Positions 61,017 through 64,000 of a DNA stretch of 64,000 nt are shown piece by piece (the first letter of the stretch is position 1; the number at the start of each line of letters is the position of its first letter). Source of the DNA: Holophagaceae bacterium. GTDB taxonomy: Bacteria > Acidobacteriota > Holophagae > Holophagales > Holophagaceae. The position numbers and the translations under genes were made by a program. The stretch lies in contig JANYLR010000031.1 of NCBI GenBank assembly GCA_025363715.1, positions 1 through 64,000 of the forward strand. The letters are read 5' to 3'. The notes under the pieces are model-generated. The model saw only the letters and a list, made by a program, of their open reading frames with translations. It was not told where the DNA came from and did no database searches.

Positions 61017-61091
61017 GCCTAACCCCCCGCTCAACTCAGGCCCCGCCTGCACTGCCTTCCGTTCTCTCTCGACATTCCGCTCCCTCGGCTT
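61017..61091 (+). repeat. attC-like repeat, copy 2
   Basis: Starts GCCTAACCCCCCGCTCAAC and is homologous to 60360-60434. It lies 55 bases after the stop of the secreted-protein gene. No integrase gene is in the window. Confidence 0.45.
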
Positions 61092-61184
61092 CTCTTAGCG
61101 CCCCGGCGCAGATAAGGCCGATGAGCCTCGTTCGATGACCCCTCCATTTCAATCCCACAGCACTCCCATGTCCGGAGTCCCGCC

Positions 61185-61661
61185 ATGCCCTCTCCCTTGC
61201 GCCGGATGGCTGTGCCATTACTCTCGGCGGCGATGCTGGTTTTCGCCTTCCTGTCATTAGCCTGCGGGCCCCAGTCGGCCGGGTCGGACAGTGCCCTTGC
61301 GGCCATGCTGAAGTCCCAGGCGGAGGCCTGGGACCAGGCGATCATCCGCAGGGACGCGAAGGCGATCGCCGACAACATGAGCGCGGATTTCCGGCATATT
61401 GGCAAGTCGGGTGACATGGCCGATCGGGCCGCCTTCCTGCGGGACCTGATGTCGCCGGACCTGGTGATCCACCCCTACACGGTCGAGGATTTCGATGTGC
61501 GCATCTACGGTGACTGCGCCCTGCTCTGCGGCCGCACGCGCATGACCGGGACCTACCAGGGCAAACCCTTCCGATCGCACTACCGCTACATCGATACCTA
61601 CGTCCGTCAGGACGGACGGTGGCGGGTCTGCAGTGTGCAGATCACGGCCCTTCCCGAGTAG
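61185..61661 (+). CDS. NTF2-like (SnoaL/DUF4440) lipoprotein
   Basis: 158-residue exported lipoprotein. The lipobox LSLAC places the lipid Cys at about residue 27. The mature part is an NTF2-like cone fold (AWDQAIIRRDAKAIADNMSADFRHIGKSG..., ending TYVRQDGRWRVCSVQIT) that in relatives binds small ligands or acts in steroid-isomerase-like reactions. Role unknown. GGAG lies 8 bases before the ATG. It converges with the sirtuin gene. Confidence 0.78.
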   Translation: MPSPLRRMAVPLLSAAMLVFAFLSLACGPQSAGSDSALAAMLKSQAEAWDQAIIRRDAKAIADNMSADFRHIGKSGDMADRAAFLRDLMSPDLVIHPYTVEDFDVRIYGDCALLCGRTRMTGTYQGKPFRSHYRYIDTYVRQDGRWRVCSVQITALPE

Positions 61662-61670
61662 GCCGGGCCG

Positions 61671-62387
61671 CTAACCACCCAGCAGCCCGTCCACGAAGGC
61701 CGGCACCAGCTCGGTGGCCTTGCCGGTGCGGGCTTCCTGGAAGGCACTGGCCACCAGGCTGGGCTCCAGGTTCAATTCCAGGGTGCGGGCGCCAGGGCTC
61801 ACGGCCTCGATGAAGCCCGCGGCCGGATAGACATGGCCGCTGGTGCCGATGGCCACAAAGAGATCGCAGGCTTCCAGGGCCTCGTAGATGCGCTCCATCT
61901 CCAGGGGCAGCTCGCCGAACCACACGATGTGCGGGCGCACGGGGCCGCGACCGCAGGCGTGGCAGCAGCTTGCGTGGTCCAGGTCGCCTGGCCAGGCCTG
62001 GACGCGGCCGCAGGCGAGGCAGCGGCCTTTCAGCAGCTCGCCGTGCATGTGGAGCAGGTGCTTCGATCCGGCGCGATCATGCAGATCATCCACGTTTTGG
62101 GTCACCAGCAGGAAGTCGCCCGGCCATTCGCGCTCCAGCCGGGCCAGGGCCAGGTGGGCGGCATTGGGCTGCACGGTGGCGAGGCTGCGCCGCCGCTCGT
62201 TGTAGAAGCGGTAGACCAGCTCCGGATCCCGGCGAAAGGCCTCGGGCGTGGCCACCTCCTGCACCCGGTGGTTCTCCCAGAGGCCGTCCGCCGCGCGGAA
62301 GGTGCGCAGCCCGCTTTCCGCAGAGATGCCAGCGCCGGTGAGGATGACGATGCGGGCGGCGCGGGTGGAGGGCATGGCGAGTTCCAT
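61671..62387 (-). CDS. cobB: Sirtuin NAD-dependent deacylase (CobB type)
   Basis: 238-residue cytosolic sirtuin. Motifs: NAD site [28 protein letters not shown], catalytic His in HMHGEL, zinc Cys pairs CLAC and CHAC, and [11 protein letters not shown]. The YRFYNERRR segment provides the Tyr and Arg that recognise acidic acyl groups, so desuccinylase/demalonylase activity (SIRT5/CobB-like) is likely besides deacetylation. ATG 62375 is an alternative start. Confidence 0.9.
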   Translation of the reverse strand: MELAMPSTRAARIVILTGAGISAESGLRTFRAADGLWENHRVQEVATPEAFRRDPELVYRFYNERRRSLATVQPNAAHLALARLEREWPGDFLLVTQNVDDLHDRAGSKHLLHMHGELLKGRCLACGRVQAWPGDLDHASCCHACGRGPVRPHIVWFGELPLEMERIYEALEACDLFVAIGTSGHVYPAAGFIEAVSPGARTLELNLEPSLVASAFQEARTGKATELVPAFVDGLLGG

Positions 62388-62423
62388 GGAAGAGGTGGCT
62401 CGAGTTTCAAGGACAACTGATTA

Positions 62424-62488
62424 CCGCCAAGGCGCCAAGAACTGCAGCGGCAGACAAACGATCCAGAGTTTTCTTGGCGTCTTGGCCG
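62424..62488. repeat. Inverted repeat with CGCCAAGA-type motif
   Basis: Arms 62424-62440 (CCGCCAAGGCGCCAAGA) and 62472-62488 are inverted copies with two mismatches around a 31-base spacer, in the gap between the phosphatase and sirtuin genes. Resembles the motif-rich inverted repeat at 19681. Confidence 0.6.
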
Positions 62489-62546
62489 TGAATCTTTTGA
62501 CCTGGATTGGCGCAAACGCCTCGGCTGCCTTCGTGCCCTTAGGTTC

Positions 62547-64000
62547 TTACTTCGTGCTCTTCGTGGAAATCTTTTCCCCCAGGTCCAAGGCCTTGCCATC
62601 CACGGCGCCCGGCTTGATCCCCAGTTCATGCGCCAATGTGGGAGCCAGGTCCACGGTGCGCACGGGCTCGGGGCGCTGACCGGCCTTCCAGGGGCCCCAG
62701 AAGATCAAGGGGACGCGGCGATCGTAGGCGTTGGGCGTGCCGTGGCCCGTCGCGTATTCCGTAGGGGGCGTGCCGAAGACCACGAGCGGCTTCACGGCCA
62801 TGAGGAGATCGCCGCTGCGCTCGGGGTGGAAGCTGCGGCGCAGAAGGACCCGCAGGCTGCTGTCCCGGGGGCTGCCGGTGGCCGCCGGGTCCGTGGCCTG
62901 CAGTTCCGCGGCGGTATACGCGTCGGCCACTTCCGGCCGGCTTCGCAGCCAGACCTGGGCCCGCTTCAGGACCTCCGCGCGATCCAGGTTCACGGCCTGT
63001 ACGGCGGCTTCGTCAAGGTAGAGGGTATTGGGTTCCGCCGAGGGCTTCAGCAGGTTGCGATCCACCTTGAAGGTGGTTTTGAGATCGGCCTGTAGGGCTG
63101 CCAGGAAGGGTTCGGCGAGCAGGCGCCGCGCCGGGAAGCCCGATTCCGCGAGGGCCTCGGGGATATCCACCCCCCCATGGTCGGCACACAGCACCACCCA
63201 GGCGCCCGGATGCTGGCGGCGCAGGCGGTTCAGGAGCCGGTCCAGCAGGTGGTCCAGGCGGTGGATTTGGTCGCGCATCTCGGTGCCGAGGGTGCCATAG
63301 CCGTGGCCGATGTAGTCCGTGGCTGAGAAGCTGATGGCCAGCAGATCCGTGCCGGGGCCCTTCCCCAGCCGCTCGCCGGCCAGCAGGGCTTCGGCCGCGT
63401 CCAGGGTCACCGCGTCCAGAAAGGGGGAGCGCCGGAAGCGGCCTTCGAAGCCCTTGTCCAGGGGCATGCCCGCGCCCTGGATGAGGCGGGGCAGGGCACC
63501 GTTGCGAACGGTCTGGGGGCCGAAGGTCCAGGACCCGGAGCGTCCTTCTGGGGTGGCGGGATCCTTCGACCAGAGCCAGCTGTCGCCGGTGATGCGGCCT
63601 GAAAGACCACGGTCATAGCTCAACAGCCATTCGGGCAGGCGGTCGGCGTAGATGGTGGAGCTGGTGAATCCCGCCGGGCCGGTGAACCAGTAGACGCCCG
63701 TGGGCTTCCGTCCAGCCATGAGGATGGCGGCGCGGTCCTTCCCGGATACCGCGAAGACCCGGCTCCCGGGCACCTGGGCCTGCAGCCAGTCGCCCAGGGT
63801 ATCGCCGAGGAAGCGGGCATTCGAGGAACTGGGCTGGCCCGGCGCATGCAGGGCCTTGGCGGCGGGATCCTCCACGCAGTAGACGAGCTTGTCCGTGGCG
63901 CGATCGTGCCAGCGGTTTTCCACGATGCCGGTATTGGCCGGGAAGCGTCCGCTGAGCAGGACCGAATGGCCGGGGCCCGTCTCGGTGAAGCCGTGGTCGT
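62547..64000 (-). CDS. Alkaline-phosphatase-superfamily enzyme, 5' end beyond the window
   Basis: At least 484 residues; the frame is open to the window edge, so the N-terminus is missing. The first visible residues (DHGFTETGPGHSVLLSGRFPANTGIVENRW) contain the Thr nucleophile segment of PafA/PhoD-like type I phosphodiesterases. Later metal-site motifs are SATDYIGHGYGT and LCADHGGVD, and near the end YATGHGTPNAYDRRVPLIFWG, an active-site metal ligand. Probably periplasmic phosphomonoesterase or diesterase. It lies alone on the minus strand. Confidence 0.88.
   Translation of the reverse strand, partial: DHGFTETGPGHSVLLSGRFPANTGIVENRWHDRATDKLVYCVEDPAAKALHAPGQPSSSNARFLGDTLGDWLQAQVPGSRVFAVSGKDRAAILMAGRKPTGVYWFTGPAGFTSSTIYADRLPEWLLSYDRGLSGRITGDSWLWSKDPATPEGRSGSWTFGPQTVRNGALPRLIQGAGMPLDKGFEGRFRRSPFLDAVTLDAAEALLAGERLGKGPGTDLLAISFSATDYIGHGYGTLGTEMRDQIHRLDHLLDRLLNRLRRQHPGAWVVLCADHGGVDIPEALAESGFPARRLLAEPFLAALQADLKTTFKVDRNLLKPSAEPNTLYLDEAAVQAVNLDRAEVLKRAQVWLRSRPEVADAYTAAELQATDPAATGSPRDSSLRVLLRRSFHPERSGDLLMAVKPLVVFGTPPTEYATGHGTPNAYDRRVPLIFWGPWKAGQRPEPVRTVDLAPTLAHELGIKPGAVDGKALDLGEKISTKSTK

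Overview
The window looks like a chromosomal piece of a high-GC, Gram-negative, environmental bacterium. The combination of a very large lipid-anchored multiheme cytochrome, a dnaK-dnaJ-hspR heat-shock locus, encoded CCA ends on tRNAs, a FrzS-like protein and a DsrC/DsrMK-like cluster fits the Holophagae branch of Acidobacteriota (Geothrix/Holophaga type). This assignment is inference from gene content; no 16S gene or other diagnostic marker is present.

Layout. 0-1.6 kb: a small accessory patch on the minus strand with a secreted Cys-rich protein carrying an apparent frameshift and a secreted protein of unknown function. 1.6-4.6 kb: an orphan OmpR-type regulator, a family 2 glycosyltransferase and an MFS transporter. 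4.5-11.1 kb: an organic-acid uptake module consisting of a TctD/TctE-like two-component pair, a lone NMT1/SsuA-type periplasmic binding protein, a porin and a DASS/CitT-type anion transporter with an unusual Lys/Ala/Glu rod. 11.2-19.6 kb: yacG, then dnaK (clear sigma-70 promoter), dnaJ, hspR, a sigma-70-family factor, a DnaC-like ATPase with an altered Walker A motif, and an MMPL/RND exporter. 19.8-27.3 kb: a MidA-type methyltransferase, a SHOCT lipoprotein inside a repeat-bounded segment, a CocE-type hydrolase, the agmatine-to-putrescine pair aguA-aguB and a MocR regulator. 27.4-30.9 kb: an operon dsrC / DsrM-like / DsrK-like / cysteine-desulfurase-like. 30.9-40.1 kb: a PilZ plus pseudo-receiver protein, MeaB, a zinc-ribbon protein, a secreted protein, tRNA-Pro, a hybrid histidine kinase, small proteins and a DUF5666 lipoprotein. 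40.3-47.3 kb: tRNA-Arg and a 2072-residue cytochrome with 54 CxnCH motifs. 47.4-52.8 kb: an arsR / permease / thioredoxin / cation-transporter operon, a bestrophin-like membrane protein, an HPF-type ribosome factor, and a decayed efflux locus (TetR and RND fragments) beside tRNA-His. 52.9-64 kb: HtrA/DegP, a FrzS-like protein, a CorC-type protein, MurU- and AmgK-like peptidoglycan-recycling enzymes, an AT-richer accessory patch with two related attC-like repeats, a lipoprotein, a sirtuin and a partial alkaline-phosphatase-family gene.

The most unusual material is non-coding. (1) A ~275-bp dispersed element occurs in two full copies (14626-14896 and 34742-35018) plus one end fragment (54468-54504). 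At least three of its helices keep pairing while their sequences differ between copies. One copy lies exactly between dnaJ and hspR and supplies the dnaJ stop codon and the hspR start codon. (2) tRNA-Pro and tRNA-Arg are each followed by an exact inverted 17-nt copy of their own T-arm, a shared 20-nt box, a hairpin and a further direct T-arm copy. (3) Near-palindromic repeats sit next to stop codons at several gene ends.
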